Origin: AC-32 sp963813435
Lineage (GTDB): Bacteria; Actinomycetota; Thermoleophilia; Gaiellales; Gaiellaceae
Reading direction: 5' to 3'
NCBI GenBank assembly: GCA_963813435.1
Contig: CAWEYY010000003.1
Coordinates: forward strand, 1,488,001-1,552,000
Length of the DNA stretch: 64,000 nucleotides
Made by a program: the position numbers and the translations under genes. The notes under the pieces were generated by a model, which was given only the letters and a program-made list of their open reading frames with translations, was not told where the DNA came from and searched no databases. Below, in pieces: positions 50,425-61,631 of this stretch; position 1 is the stretch's first letter; each line of letters starts with the position of its first letter.

Positions 50425-52037
50425 GGGAGCACCGACCGGAGGGTGTGCGCCGAGAGCGCATCCAACGCGCCCGCCTGGGAGTTGCAGTCAGGCGACTGAA
50501 CCAGCTTGATCCCGAGCTTGATCAGCGCACGGCGCGCAGGAGCCGAGAGACCGTTCGCGCACAGCGTGGTTGGAAGCTGGCCCGAAGCCGCCGCGAGCTC
50601 GATCTCGGCCGAAGACCGGGTCAGGGCGAACGAGCGCTCCGTGATCGCGGCCGGCCAGAACGACAGCACGAGCAGGCACGCGAGGAGCGGGCCGAGGATC
50701 CCGAGCTCGGCCGGGCGCAGGTCGAGCGCGGCCTCGGAGACCGCGGGCCCCGGGCTCTTGTGCAGCACCGCCGAGATCAGGCGGAGCATGTACATCGCGG
50801 CGAGGACGATCGCGATCGCACCGACGACGGCCCAGCCCCAGCCCGTCTGGAAGACCCCGGCCAGGATCGCGAACTCGCCCGCGAAGGCCGCCGAGCCGGG
50901 CACCGCCAGCGCGATCACGCCCAGAGCCATCAGCATCGTCGCTAAGGCCGGTCGCCCGCGCGCCATGCCGCCCAGCCGGTCGAGCTCGCCGGTCGCCGCC
51001 CGCCGCTCGATCCCGCCTGCGAGCAGGAACAGCGAGGCCGAGATCAGGCCGTGGTTGACCATCTGCAGCACCGCGCCGTTCAGGCCGAGGTCGTTGATCG
51101 CGAAGAGCCCGAACGTGATCAGCCCCATCTGCGCGAGGCTCGAGTAGGCGATCACGCCGCGCAGGTCGGGCGCGCGGAACGCGAGCAGCGAGCCGTAGAT
51201 CAGCCCGCAGCCCGCGAGCACCAGGATCGGGATCCGGAAGTCCACGGCCGGCTCCGGGAACTTGGCGATCGCGATCCGCAGGAAGCCGAAGGCGGCGGCC
51301 TTCGAGATCACCCCCGAGAGCACGGCCGCCACCTCGGGCGAGGACTCGCGGTAGGCCTCGGGCAGCCAGCCGTGGAACGGGAACAGCGGCGCCTTGACCG
51401 CGAAGGCCGCGACGAAGCCGAGGAAGATCCAGTCGCTCCCGTTTGTCCCGGTGCCGACCATGTCGAACGTTCCCTGCGAGAGCCCGAGCGCGATGACCGA
51501 GGCCAGCATCAGGAGCGATCCGGCCATCGTGTAGATGACGAAGACCAGCGTCGCCCGCAGGCGGCCCGCTCCGCCCCAGACCCCGACCAGGAAGTAGAGC
51601 GGGATCAGCATGGCCTCCCAGAACACGTAGAAGAGGAGCAGGTCCTGCGCAACGAACACGCCGACGATCGCGCCGGTCAGGAGCAGCATCAGGCCGAAAT
51701 AGGCCTCGGGCCGCTCGCGTCCCGCCCAGAAGGCGTAGGCGATCGTGGCCGCCATCACGACGCCCGTCAGGCCAACCAGCCAGACCGAGAAGCCGTACAG
51801 GCCGACGTGGTACGAGACGTTCAGGTCGGAGAACCAGCTCGTCTTCTGGGAGAGCTGCGGCCCCGGCTTCGAGAAGTCGTACTGCGCGACGGCGTCGATC
51901 CAGACCGCGATCTCGACCAGCGCGAACAGCAGCGCGGTTGACCCGACCCAGAACGGCCGCAGCGGCAGGATCCAGACGACGAGCGCGCCGGCGACCGGCA
52001 GCAGGATCAGGACGGTCGTGAGCCAGCCGCTGTCCAT
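50421..52037 (-). CDS. nuoM: NADH-quinone oxidoreductase subunit M
   Basis: Antiporter-like membrane subunit, 538 residues. Family motifs: FYVFWEAMLIPLYFLVG (essential Glu), AAFAVKAPLFPFHGWLPEAY (channel Lys) and SLAQMG. Start ATG 52037 overlaps the nuoL stop (TGATG). Confidence 0.96.
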   Translation of the reverse strand: MDSGWLTTVLILLPVAGALVVWILPLRPFWVGSTALLFALVEIAVWIDAVAQYDFSKPGPQLSQKTSWFSDLNVSYHVGLYGFSVWLVGLTGVVMAATIAYAFWAGRERPEAYFGLMLLLTGAIVGVFVAQDLLLFYVFWEAMLIPLYFLVGVWGGAGRLRATLVFVIYTMAGSLLMLASVIALGLSQGTFDMVGTGTNGSDWIFLGFVAAFAVKAPLFPFHGWLPEAYRESSPEVAAVLSGVISKAAAFGFLRIAIAKFPEPAVDFRIPILVLAGCGLIYGSLLAFRAPDLRGVIAYSSLAQMGLITFGLFAINDLGLNGAVLQMVNHGLISASLFLLAGGIERRAATGELDRLGGMARGRPALATMLMALGVIALAVPGSAAFAGEFAILAGVFQTGWGWAVVGAIAIVLAAMYMLRLISAVLHKSPGPAVSEAALDLRPAELGILGPLLACLLVLSFWPAAITERSFALTRSSAEIELAAASGQLPTTLCANGLSAPARRALIKLGIKLVQSPDCNSQAGALDALSAHTLRSVLP

Positions 52038-53905
52038 CAGCGCACCGCCACCAGGACCACGGTGAGGACCGTGAGGCTCGCGATGATCGCGAACGCGTAC
52101 GTGCGCACGAGTCCCGTCTGCAGGCTGCGGGTGGCCTGGCCGAGCCCGCGCATTCCCTGGCCCAGCTCACGGAGCGAGCCGAACACGATCGGCCGCTCGA
52201 CGAAGCGGAGGAGCCCCTGCGCGAGCAGGACCGCCGGCCGGTAGAAGATCGCGTCGTAGACCTCGTCGAAGTAGAACTTGCGCTCGAGGAGCGCCAGCGG
52301 CTCGGGCGCCTTGGCGCGGCGGGCTCCGTAGATCCACCACGCGATCCCGATCCCGGCGAGCCCGAGCAGGACCGCGCAGACGCTCGAGACGACCTCCTGC
52401 GCGCTGCTCGGCTCGACGAGCGGCGGCGCGACCGGGTCGAGCCAGTCGGAGATCGGCGTCCAGAGCTGGAACACCTGGATGAAGCCGGCGAAGGCCGCCA
52501 GCACGGTGAGGATCGCGACCGGCACGCCGAGCGAGATCCCCGGCACGTCCTTGACCGGCGCATGGATATCGCGAACCTTCGTCTCGCCCCAGAAGGCGAG
52601 GAAGATCATCCGGAACGTGTAGAGGCCGGTCAGGAAGCAGCCGACCATCCCGACCACCCAGAGGATCTCGCCGTACCAGCCCTCGGCGAGCGCCGACGAG
52701 AGGATCGGGTCCTTCGAGAAGAAGCCCGAGAACACGGGCATTCCCGCGAGCGCGAGGCCGCCGACGATGAATGCCCAGTAGGTCCGCGGCAGCAGCGTGC
52801 GCAGCCCGCCCATCTTCCGCAGGTCCTGCTCGTCCGAGAGCGCGTGGATCACGATCCCCGCGGCCATGAAGAGCAGCGCCTTGAAGAACGCGTGCGTCAA
52901 CAGGTGGAACATCCCCGTGGCGTAGGCGCCGATCCCGACCGCGAGGAACATGTAGCCGATCTGCGACATCGTCGAGTACGCGATCACGCGCTTGATGTCC
53001 GTCTGGACGAGCGCGATCAGGCCGGCGACGAGCAGGGTCGCCGCGCCGAGGCCGGCTGCGACGTCCTGCACCTTCGGCGCGGCCTCGAAGAGCGCGTTGC
53101 AGCGGACGATCAGGTAGACGCCCGCGGTCACCATGGTCGCGGCGTGGATGAGGGCGCTGACAGGCGTCGGGCCCTCCATCGCGTCCGGAAGCCACGTCTG
53201 GAGCGGGAGCTGGGCCGACTTCGCCACCGCGCCGCCGAGCAGCCCGAGCGCGACCAGGTTCGCCACGGTCGGGCTGAGGCCGCCCGCCGCGGGGAAGACG
53301 ACGCCGAAGTCGAGCGAGCCCGTCTGCTGGACGAGCAGGAACAGCGCGAGCGCCATCGTCGCGTCGCCGAACGCGTTCATGATGAACGCCTTCTTGGCTG
53401 CGGCGACCGCGGTCGGCCGCTCGTGCCAGAACCCGATCAGCAGGTACGAGGAGAGGCCGACCAGACCCCAGCCGGCGAGCAGGATCAGCAGGTTCCCCGC
53501 CTGGACCAGCAGGAGCATCGAGAAGACGAACAGCGCCATGTACGCGAAGTAGCGGCGCTCCTCGTCGTCGCCCTCCATGTAGCCGATCGAGTACGCAACG
53601 ATGAGGAACCCGACCCCGGCGACGATCAGCATCATGTACACGGAGAGCTGGTCGACCTGGATTCCCAGGTTGAACACGTAACTGCCGGCGGTGAGCCAGT
53701 GCCAGAGCACGGACGTGTGCGTCCGATCCCCGGGCGAGTCGCCGAGGAGGAGCGCGAAGGTGACGAGGGCCGCGACGAAGGAGACGCCGACCGAGGCCGT
53801 GGCCAGGTAGCCGGCGCCGCGGCGCGAGATGCGCTCGCCCGCGAGCATGATCAGGAGCGTCGCGCCGAGCGGCGCGAAGAGGCAGATCCAGGCGGCGATG
53901 GTCAA
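52037..53905 (-). CDS. nuoL: NADH-quinone oxidoreductase subunit L
   Basis: Largest membrane subunit, 622 residues, with the long C-terminal lateral helix region. Motifs: GWGLVGLSSYLLIGFW, AKSAQLPLQTWLPDAMEGPTPVSALIHAATM and YSTMSQIGYMFLA. TTG start at 53905 overlaps the nuoK stop by 4 nt (TTGA). Confidence 0.96.
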   Translation of the reverse strand: MTIAAWICLFAPLGATLLIMLAGERISRRGAGYLATASVGVSFVAALVTFALLLGDSPGDRTHTSVLWHWLTAGSYVFNLGIQVDQLSVYMMLIVAGVGFLIVAYSIGYMEGDDEERRYFAYMALFVFSMLLLVQAGNLLILLAGWGLVGLSSYLLIGFWHERPTAVAAAKKAFIMNAFGDATMALALFLLVQQTGSLDFGVVFPAAGGLSPTVANLVALGLLGGAVAKSAQLPLQTWLPDAMEGPTPVSALIHAATMVTAGVYLIVRCNALFEAAPKVQDVAAGLGAATLLVAGLIALVQTDIKRVIAYSTMSQIGYMFLAVGIGAYATGMFHLLTHAFFKALLFMAAGIVIHALSDEQDLRKMGGLRTLLPRTYWAFIVGGLALAGMPVFSGFFSKDPILSSALAEGWYGEILWVVGMVGCFLTGLYTFRMIFLAFWGETKVRDIHAPVKDVPGISLGVPVAILTVLAAFAGFIQVFQLWTPISDWLDPVAPPLVEPSSAQEVVSSVCAVLLGLAGIGIAWWIYGARRAKAPEPLALLERKFYFDEVYDAIFYRPAVLLAQGLLRFVERPIVFGSLRELGQGMRGLGQATRSLQTGLVRTYAFAIIASLTVLTVVLVAVR

Positions 53906-54210
53906 CCGCGCAGCGTCCTGAGCTTGTCCACGTCGAGTTCGAGCCGCCGCCTGGCCATCGCGACGATCAGGCCCAGCCCGACGACGACCTCCGAGGCCGC
54001 GATCGCCATCACGGTCAGGGCGAAGATCTGCCCGTCGCCGTTGCCGTGGAGGCGTGCGAACGCGATCAGGGCGAGGTTCGCCCCGTTGAGCATGATCTCG
54101 AGCGAGAGCAGGATGATTAGCGGGCTCCTCCGGATCAGGACCCCGAGCGCCCCGGTCGTGAACAGGAACGCGGAGACCGCGAGATACCAGACGATGTCCG
54201 GGCCCTTCAT
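53902..54210 (-). CDS. nuoK: NADH-quinone oxidoreductase subunit K
   Basis: Three-helix subunit of 102 residues, the usual length. Motifs: LLSLEIMLNGANLALIAFA (key Glu in helix 2) and AIAASEVVVGLGLIVA (Glu in helix 3). ATG 54210 was chosen over the longer frame upstream because it matches family length. A 64-bp gap separates it from nuoJ. Confidence 0.95.
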   Translation of the reverse strand: MKGPDIVWYLAVSAFLFTTGALGVLIRRSPLIILLSLEIMLNGANLALIAFARLHGNGDGQIFALTVMAIAASEVVVGLGLIVAMARRRLELDVDKLRTLRG

Positions 54211-54274
54211 CGCCGGAACCAGCTCACCATCTGAATGCCCGTGATCCTGAAACGCGGATGCGTGTCCGGGCCTT

Positions 54275-54814
54275 TCACTTCTCCTCCGGGAGCGCGCGCG
54301 CATGGCTGCCGAGGATCACTCCGCCGACCGCGGCGATCAGCAGCGCGATCGAGGTGATCTCGAACGCGAGCAGGTTGTCGGTCAGGAAGAGCTTCCCGAT
54401 GTCGTACGGGTTGCCGGAGAAGTAGTCCGTCGCGGGCGCGTTGGTGAGGCGGCCGTCGGTCTTGAGGCCGATCACGATGATCACCTCGACCAGGAGCGCG
54501 GCCGAGGCCGCCACGGCCGCGATCGCCTGCCAGCTCGGCCCGCCTGCCCACGGCGTGTCGGCTTTCCCGCCGAGGTAGGCAATCACGAACAGGAACATCA
54601 CCATCACCGCGCCCGCGTAGACGAGCACCTGCGCGGCGGCGACGAACTCGGCCGAGAGCAGCAGATAGAGGACGGCGAGCGAGGCGAGGTTCCCGATCAG
54701 GGCGAGCGCCGAGTAGAACGGGTTCGTGAACGAGACGACCGCGAGCCCCGAGCCGAGGCACGCGAACGCGGCGAGGACCCAGACGATCCAGACGAGGACG
54801 TTGCCTGCGTCCAC
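54275..54814 (-). CDS. nuoJ: NADH-quinone oxidoreductase subunit J
   Basis: Five-helix membrane subunit of 179 residues, containing EFVAAAQVLVYAGAVMVMFLFVI, the family hallmark (helix 3 with the pi-bulge). It begins at GTG 54814 immediately after the nuoI stop. Confidence 0.95.
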   Translation of the reverse strand: MDAGNVLVWIVWVLAAFACLGSGLAVVSFTNPFYSALALIGNLASLAVLYLLLSAEFVAAAQVLVYAGAVMVMFLFVIAYLGGKADTPWAGGPSWQAIAAVAASAALLVEVIIVIGLKTDGRLTNAPATDYFSGNPYDIGKLFLTDNLLAFEITSIALLIAAVGGVILGSHARALPEEK

Positions 54815-55312
54815 CTAGGAATGGTCCTTGTAGAACGGGATCGGCGTGTCGTAGAGGTCCGCGTCTGCGACCGGGATCTTCTTGACCGGCTCCGCGAGGA
54901 GCATGTCCTTCGTGTAGATGAGGTCGTCGCGCGAGTACTCCGAGATCTCGTACTCGTTGCCGAGCGTGATCGCGTCGAACGGGCAGGCGAGCTCGCAGTA
55001 GCCGCAGAAGATGCAGCGGCTCATGTTGATCTCGTAGATGCGCGCGTAGCGCTCGCCGGCGGAGACGCGGTCCTCCGCGGTGTTCTCGGCCGCGACGACC
55101 CGGATGCAGTCGGCCGGGCAGGCGGCCGCGCAGAGCGAGCAGCCGACGCACTTCTCGAGCCCGTTCTCGTGCGTGTGCAGCCGGTGCCGCCCGCGGAAGC
55201 GCGGGTAGACCGGGCGCTTGTACTCGGGGTACTGCTGCGTGATCGGCTTGCGGAAGATCTGTTTGAACGTGACTCCGAAGCCCTTGACGCTGTCCAGCGG
55301 CCGCGGGCTCAT
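54815..55312 (-). CDS. nuoI: NADH-quinone oxidoreductase subunit I
   Basis: 165-residue Fe-S protein carrying clusters N6a and N6b: CVGCSLCAAACP and CIFCGYCELACPFDAI. ATG 55312 is preferred; the longer upstream frame is intergenic. It is separated from nuoH by 82 bp that hold a perfect 9-bp inverted repeat. Confidence 0.95.
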   Translation of the reverse strand: MSPRPLDSVKGFGVTFKQIFRKPITQQYPEYKRPVYPRFRGRHRLHTHENGLEKCVGCSLCAAACPADCIRVVAAENTAEDRVSAGERYARIYEINMSRCIFCGYCELACPFDAITLGNEYEISEYSRDDLIYTKDMLLAEPVKKIPVADADLYDTPIPFYKDHS

Positions 55313-55355
55313 CAGCGTTCCCCTCTCCCGAGCGAAGCGACGGGACAAACCAGTG

Positions 55356-55384
55356 CCGCGAAAAGTGTGGAGCATTTTTCGCGG
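55356..55384 (-). promoter_or_regulatory. Perfect 9-bp inverted repeat between nuoH and nuoI
   Basis: CCGCGAAAA (55356-55364) and TTTTCGCGG (55376-55384) are exact inverted copies 11 nt apart. In the operon transcript they would form a hairpin ending in a U-run. It may be an internal attenuator, an RNA-processing site, or an operator. Confidence 0.45.
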
Positions 55385-55394
55385 TTAGGACGCC

Positions 55395-56384
55395 TCATGA
55401 GAAGGCCACCACGCAGGCCGCGGTCACGAGCGCATTGATCGTCGCGAGGGGCAGCAGCACCTTCCAGCCGAGGTTCATCAGCTGGTCGTAGCGCAGGCGC
55501 GGGAGGGTCGCGCGCAGCCAGAGGAAGATGAACAGGATCGCGAACAGCTTGATCAGGAACCAGAGCGGCCCGAGCGGGGCCCAGGGCCCGTACCAGCCGC
55601 CGAAGAAGAGCGTCACCGCGAGCGCCGAGAGCACGATCATGTTCACGTACTCGCCCATCTGGAAGAGGCCGAAGCGCATGCCGCTGTACTCCGTGTGGTA
55701 CCCGGCGACGAGCTCGCTCTCGGCCTCCGGAAGGTCGAACGGCGGGCGGTTCGTCTCGGCGATTCCCGCGACGAAGAAGATCAGGAAGCCGACGATCTGC
55801 GGGACGAAGTACCAGATCGTGTCGTGCTGCGCGTGGACGATGGCGACGAGTGAGAGCGACTGCGCCATCACGACGACGCCGAGGACGGCGAACGTCAGCG
55901 CGACCTCGTACGAGACCATCTGCGCGCACGTGCGCATGGAGCCGAGCAGCGAGTACTTCGAGTCCGAGGCCCAGCCGCCGACGATGAATCCGTAGATCCC
56001 GAGCGAGCTGAGGGCGAAGATCAGGACGAGCGAGATCGGGACATTCACGACCTCCCCGCTCACGTTCCATCCGGCGATGTCCCAGCCGGGCCCGAACGGG
56101 ATCACGCTGAACGCGAGCAGCGCGGTGAACGCCGAGAGCACGGGAGCGCCGATGTAGAGGACGTCGACCGCGGAGGCCGGGAAGAAGCTCTCCTTGCGGA
56201 TCAGCTTGACGAGGTCGGCGATCGGCTGCAGCAGCCCGAACGGCCCTGCGCGGTTCGGCCCGTAGCGGAGCTGCATCCGCGCGAGCACCTTGCGCTCGAC
56301 CCAGGTCATGTAGGCGAACGTGAGCATGAGCAGGTTGATGACGAGGAACGCCTTGATCAGCGAGATCCACCAGGCGTCGGTCAC
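55395..56384 (-). CDS. nuoH: NADH-quinone oxidoreductase subunit H
   Basis: Quinone-site membrane subunit, 329 residues, eight helices. Motifs: ERKVLARMQLRYGPNRAGPFGLLQPIAD and GIAETNRPPFDLPEAESELVAGYHTEYSG (carboxylates of the quinone channel). GTG 56384 overlaps the nuoG stop (GTGA). Confidence 0.96.
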   Translation of the reverse strand: MTDAWWISLIKAFLVINLLMLTFAYMTWVERKVLARMQLRYGPNRAGPFGLLQPIADLVKLIRKESFFPASAVDVLYIGAPVLSAFTALLAFSVIPFGPGWDIAGWNVSGEVVNVPISLVLIFALSSLGIYGFIVGGWASDSKYSLLGSMRTCAQMVSYEVALTFAVLGVVVMAQSLSLVAIVHAQHDTIWYFVPQIVGFLIFFVAGIAETNRPPFDLPEAESELVAGYHTEYSGMRFGLFQMGEYVNMIVLSALAVTLFFGGWYGPWAPLGPLWFLIKLFAILFIFLWLRATLPRLRYDQLMNLGWKVLLPLATINALVTAACVVAFS

Positions 56385-58565
56385 TTGGTCACCTCCACGC
56401 GCCCGCCCAGCTCGCCCGCGTGCTCGTTGGCGATTCGCACGCTGCCCTCGCGCAGGCCGCGGCTGATCCTCGCTCGCAGCTCGAGCGAGGTGCCGTTGTG
56501 CGAGACCTTGACCGTCTCGCCGCCCGCGATCCCGCGGGACTCGGCGTCGGCGGGCGAGAGCTCGACCTCGGCCTCCGGGCGCTGGAACTGCAGCTCGGGC
56601 ACCCGCTCGACGGCCGGCCCCGAGAAGAGCGGCCGGTAGCGGACGAGCTCGAGGCCCTTGCCCTCCTCGGCCACCGGCTTCTCCGGAAGCTCGAACGCCG
56701 GGGCCTCGCTGCGGGTTCTCAGCGTCGCCTGCTCGCCGACCTCGCCGAACGGGAGCCCGTCGTAGATCCGGTCCGAGAGCTCGGCGAAGACGGCCGAGGC
56801 GTGCGGCGGGATCTGGATGTCGAAGCGCTCGGCGAGCTTCGAGATCCAGGCGAGCTCGTCCGGGGCGGGCGGGATCACCGCCCGGCGCAGCCGCTGGAGC
56901 CGGCCTTCGAGGTTGACGTAGGTCCCGTCGCGCTCCAGGTAGCCGGTCCCCGGCAGGACGAGATCGGCCCAGCCGACCGCGAGGCCGTGGAACATGGACG
57001 TGATGAGGACGCTCTCTGCGTGCTCGGCGAGCGCGCGCACGCCCGGGTCGGACGCGGCCTCGTCGCCCGAGACGATCAGCAGCCCGATCGGCTCGGGGTT
57101 CGGGCCTTCCTCGTCGGAGGCTGCCGCCCAGGCGTCGGCGACTCCGCGGCCGTTCGGCGTCCTCGGCAGATGGAACGCGCCGCAACCGGGCCTGTCGGCG
57201 AAGCCGAGCTCGTGCGCGAGTGCGGCCAGGTGCCCGCCGCCGGCGCCTTCCTCGCCCGACCAGATCAGCACGGCCCGCTCGCTCTCGCGCAGGCGCTTGC
57301 CGAGCGCGTTGCGCTTGTCCGCGAGCCGGCGACAGCTCTCGACCGGGTCGCCGGTGTGCTCCACGTCGGCGCCGTGGCGGCGCGCGGCCTTGATCCAGAG
57401 GTCGACGACCGGAGCGCGCTCGGCCACCGGCTCGTCTCCGAGCACGACCACGATCTCGGCCTTGCCGATCGCGGAGAGCGGCAGCCGGAAAGCGTCGAGC
57501 GCCGGGCTCGTCTCCTCGAGCAGCACCGCGGAGTGCGCGCCGAGCCCCTCGCGCAGAAGCCGGCCGAGCGCGTACGCCTGCTCGACGGTCTCCGACCCGG
57601 AGAGGGCGGTCACGATCCTTCCTTCGGCGGCGCGCAGGAGCTTCTCTGCCTGGTCGAGCGCGTCGTCCCAGGAGAGCTCCTCGAACCCGCGGCGCCGGAC
57701 GCGGAGGAGCGGGTCGGCGATCCGGTCGCGTGCGTAGAGGTGCGAGAACGCGAATCGGCCCTTGTCGCACAGCCAGCCCTCGTCGACCTCGGGGTGATTG
57801 CGCGAGAGGATCCGCTTGACCTTGCCCTCGCGCGTGGTGGCCTGGATGTTGCAGCCGACCGGGCAGAGACCGCAGACCGTCGGCACGTTCTGGATCTCCC
57901 ACGGCCGACCCTCGAAGCGGTACTGCGTCGAGGTCAGCGCGCCGACCGGGCAGAGCTCGATCACGTTCCCGGAGAACGGCGCGCGGTACGGCTCATCCTC
58001 GAACGTGGCGATGATCGACTGCGCGCCGCGGTTGCGCGCCACGAGCTGGCCGTCCTCGGCGACGCTCTCGGAGAAGCGCGTGCAGCGGTAGCAGAGGATG
58101 CAGCGCTCGCGGTCGAGCGCGATCGCCGGCGAGATCGGGATCGGCTTCTCGAACGTCCGCTTCGGGAAGGTCATGCGCGTGTTGCCCGGGCCCCAGCGGA
58201 ACGTGAGGTCCTGCAGCGGGCACTCGCCGCCCTTGTCGCAGACCGGGCAGTCGAGCGGGTGGTTGACGAGGATGAACTCGAGCGTCGCCTCCTGGCCCTC
58301 GGCCGCCTTCTCGGAGGTCTGCGCGGTGTGGACGACCATCCCGTCCTGCGCGGTCAGCGTGCACGCGGCCTGGAGCTTCGGCATCCCCTCGATCTCGCAG
58401 AGGCACATGCGGCACGCGCCGACCGCCGGGCCGAGTCGCGGCTCGTAGCAGAAGACGGGGATCTCGATCCCGGCCGCCAGGGCCGTCTCGACCAGGCCCG
58501 TCCCCGGCGCGACCTGCACCTCTCGCCCGTCGACGGGACGGTGACGGTGGCCAGCTCGGGCGTGC

Positions 58566-58569
<4 letters not shown>
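56381..58569 (-). CDS. nuoG: NADH-quinone oxidoreductase subunit G, frame disrupted in the first codons
   Basis: Large Fe-S subunit, about 730 residues. Clusters: the N-terminal [2Fe-2S] set CYEPRLGPAVGACRMC, the His-coordinated HPLDCPVCDKGGECPL, CILCYRCTRF, then CGLCPVGCN and the molybdopterin-like domain. The ATG at 58569 makes the expected ATGA overlap with nuoF but leads into the wrong frame after about 11 codons, at a CCGTC tandem duplication (about 58532-58541). Removing 5 nt gives a normal NuoG N-terminus (TVTVDGREVQVAPGTG). In-frame GTG 58519 is a fallback start that loses the first strand. Confidence 0.88.
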
Positions 58570-59871
<1,302 letters not shown>

Positions 59872-59882
<11 letters not shown>

Positions 59883-60342
59883 CGCGCAGCTCCTTCACCA
59901 TCTGCGAGACGTCCTCCGCGCGCACGGGCTCGTGGTAGCGGGAGTCCACGGAGACGACGACCGCCTTCCCGCAGCCGCCCGCGCACTCGATCGCGCGCAG
60001 CGTGAACTGCCCGTCCTCGGTCGTCTCGCCGGGCTCGATGCCGAGCTCCTCCTCGAAGGCCTCGAGCACCTGCTGCGCGCCGACGAGCGCGCACGAGAGG
60101 TTCGTGCAGACCTCGACCAGATGCGTGCCCACGGGCTCCAGGTGGAACATGTCGTAGAAGGACGCGACCGCCTGGCAATACGCAGGCGTCAGGTCGAGCG
60201 CGTCGCCGACCTCGCGCAGCGCCTCGGGCGGGAGCCAGCCGCCGTGCTTCTCCTGCGCGAGCCGCAACGCGGGCAGCACGGCCGAGCGCGAGTCCGGATA
60301 GACCGCCGCCACCTTGCGGATCTCGCTCGCCAACTCGGTCAC
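59872..60342 (-). CDS. nuoE: NADH-quinone oxidoreductase subunit E
   Basis: 156-residue thioredoxin-fold subunit holding the N1a [2Fe-2S] cluster: CTNLSC and CAGGCGKA. GTG 60342 overlaps the nuoD stop by 4 nt. Confidence 0.95.
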
Positions 60343-61631
60343 CGATCCACCTCGCCCATGACCGTGTCGAGCGAGCCGACGATCGCGATCATGTCCGCGA
60401 TCAGCGCGTCGGACATGCAGGTCGCCGTCGCCTCGAGCGCGACGAAGCTCGGCGCCCGGAACTTCACGCGCCACGGCCTCGGCCCGCCGTCGGACACCGC
60501 GTAGCAGCCGAGCTCGCCGCGCGCCGACTCGACCGTGACGTAGACCTCGCCCTCGGGAACGCGGTAGCCCTCGGTGACGATCTTGAAGTGGTGGATCAGC
60601 GACTCCATCGAGGTGTGCAGCTCCTCGCGCGGCGGGAGCACCACCTTGCGGTCGTCCGCGATCCACGGCTCGCCTTCCATCTCCTCGAGCCGGTCGAGGC
60701 ACTGGCCGACGATGCGGGTCGATTCCCGCATCTCGTCCATGTGCACCTTGTACCGGTCCCAGACGTCACCGTTTCCGTAAGTGGGCACGCGGAAGTCGAC
60801 CTCGTCGTAGGCGAGGTACGGCTGTGCCTTCCGGAGGTCCCACTCGACCCCGGAGGCGCGGAGGACCGGGCCCGACTGCCCGAGCGCGATCGCGTCCTCG
60901 GCCGAAAGGAGCCCGATGCCCTTCGTCCGCTCGAGCCAGATCTCGTTCTGGTCGACGAGCGCCTCGTAGTCGTCGACGGCCTTCGGCATCCAGTCCACGA
61001 ACTTGCGCGCGTCGGGATAGAACCCGCGCGGGATGTCTTCGGCCAGGCCGCCGGCCTGGAAGTAGCGCGTGTGCATGCGCGTCCCGGTGACCATCTCGGA
61101 GAGGTCGAGGATCTGGTCGCGCTCGCGAAAGCAGTACCAGAACATCGAGATCGCCCCGAGCTCGAGCGCGGCGGTCCCGAGCCACACGAGGTGCGAGTGG
61201 ATCCGGTTGAGCTCGGAGAGGCACATGCGCATCCACGTCGCCTTCCGCGGGACCTCGAGCCCGAGCAGCTCCTCGATCGCGAGCACGAAGACGAGCTCGT
61301 TGTTCTGGAAGGAGAGGTAGTCGATCCGCTCCGGGTACGTGATCGCCTTCCACCACGTCTTGGCCTCCATGTTCTTCTCGAACCCGGTGTGCAGGTAGCC
61401 GACGACCGCGCGCAGCCCGACCACGGTCTCGCCGTGGAGGTCGACCACGAGCCGGAGGACGCCGTGCGTCGACGGGTGGTTCGGGCCGAAGTTGACCTGG
61501 AGGATGTCCTCCGAGCCCTGCAGCTCCTCCGAGATGAGCAGGCTCGTCGGGATCGGCGAGGGAATGCGTGTGCCTTCGTAGATCCGCGGCCTCTCGGAGG
61601 CTATCGCCACTAGTGGTTCTTCCGGTGGCAT
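60339..61631 (-). CDS. nuoD: NADH-quinone oxidoreductase subunit D (49-kDa type)
   Basis: 430-residue quinone-site subunit. Motifs: NFGPNHPSTHGVLRL (quinone-site His), EKNMEAKTWWKAITYPERIDYL and RSE-type Glu residues in the middle; the C-terminus ends in GSLDTVMGEVDR. ATG 61631 lies inside the inserted structured element and has no Shine-Dalgarno. GTG 61610, just outside it, would have been 6 nt downstream of the GGAGGAG overlapping the nuoC stop before the insertion. Confidence 0.95.
   Translation of the reverse strand: MPPEEPLVAIASERPRIYEGTRIPSPIPTSLLISEELQGSEDILQVNFGPNHPSTHGVLRLVVDLHGETVVGLRAVVGYLHTGFEKNMEAKTWWKAITYPERIDYLSFQNNELVFVLAIEELLGLEVPRKATWMRMCLSELNRIHSHLVWLGTAALELGAISMFWYCFRERDQILDLSEMVTGTRMHTRYFQAGGLAEDIPRGFYPDARKFVDWMPKAVDDYEALVDQNEIWLERTKGIGLLSAEDAIALGQSGPVLRASGVEWDLRKAQPYLAYDEVDFRVPTYGNGDVWDRYKVHMDEMRESTRIVGQCLDRLEEMEGEPWIADDRKVVLPPREELHTSMESLIHHFKIVTEGYRVPEGEVYVTVESARGELGCYAVSDGGPRPWRVKFRAPSFVALEATATCMSDALIADMIAIVGSLDTVMGEVDR

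Noticed and set aside
49189..53905. Several plus-strand open frames of 290-600 codons opposite the nuo genes
   Set aside because: Antisense shadows of membrane-protein genes: low-complexity charged sequence without motifs.
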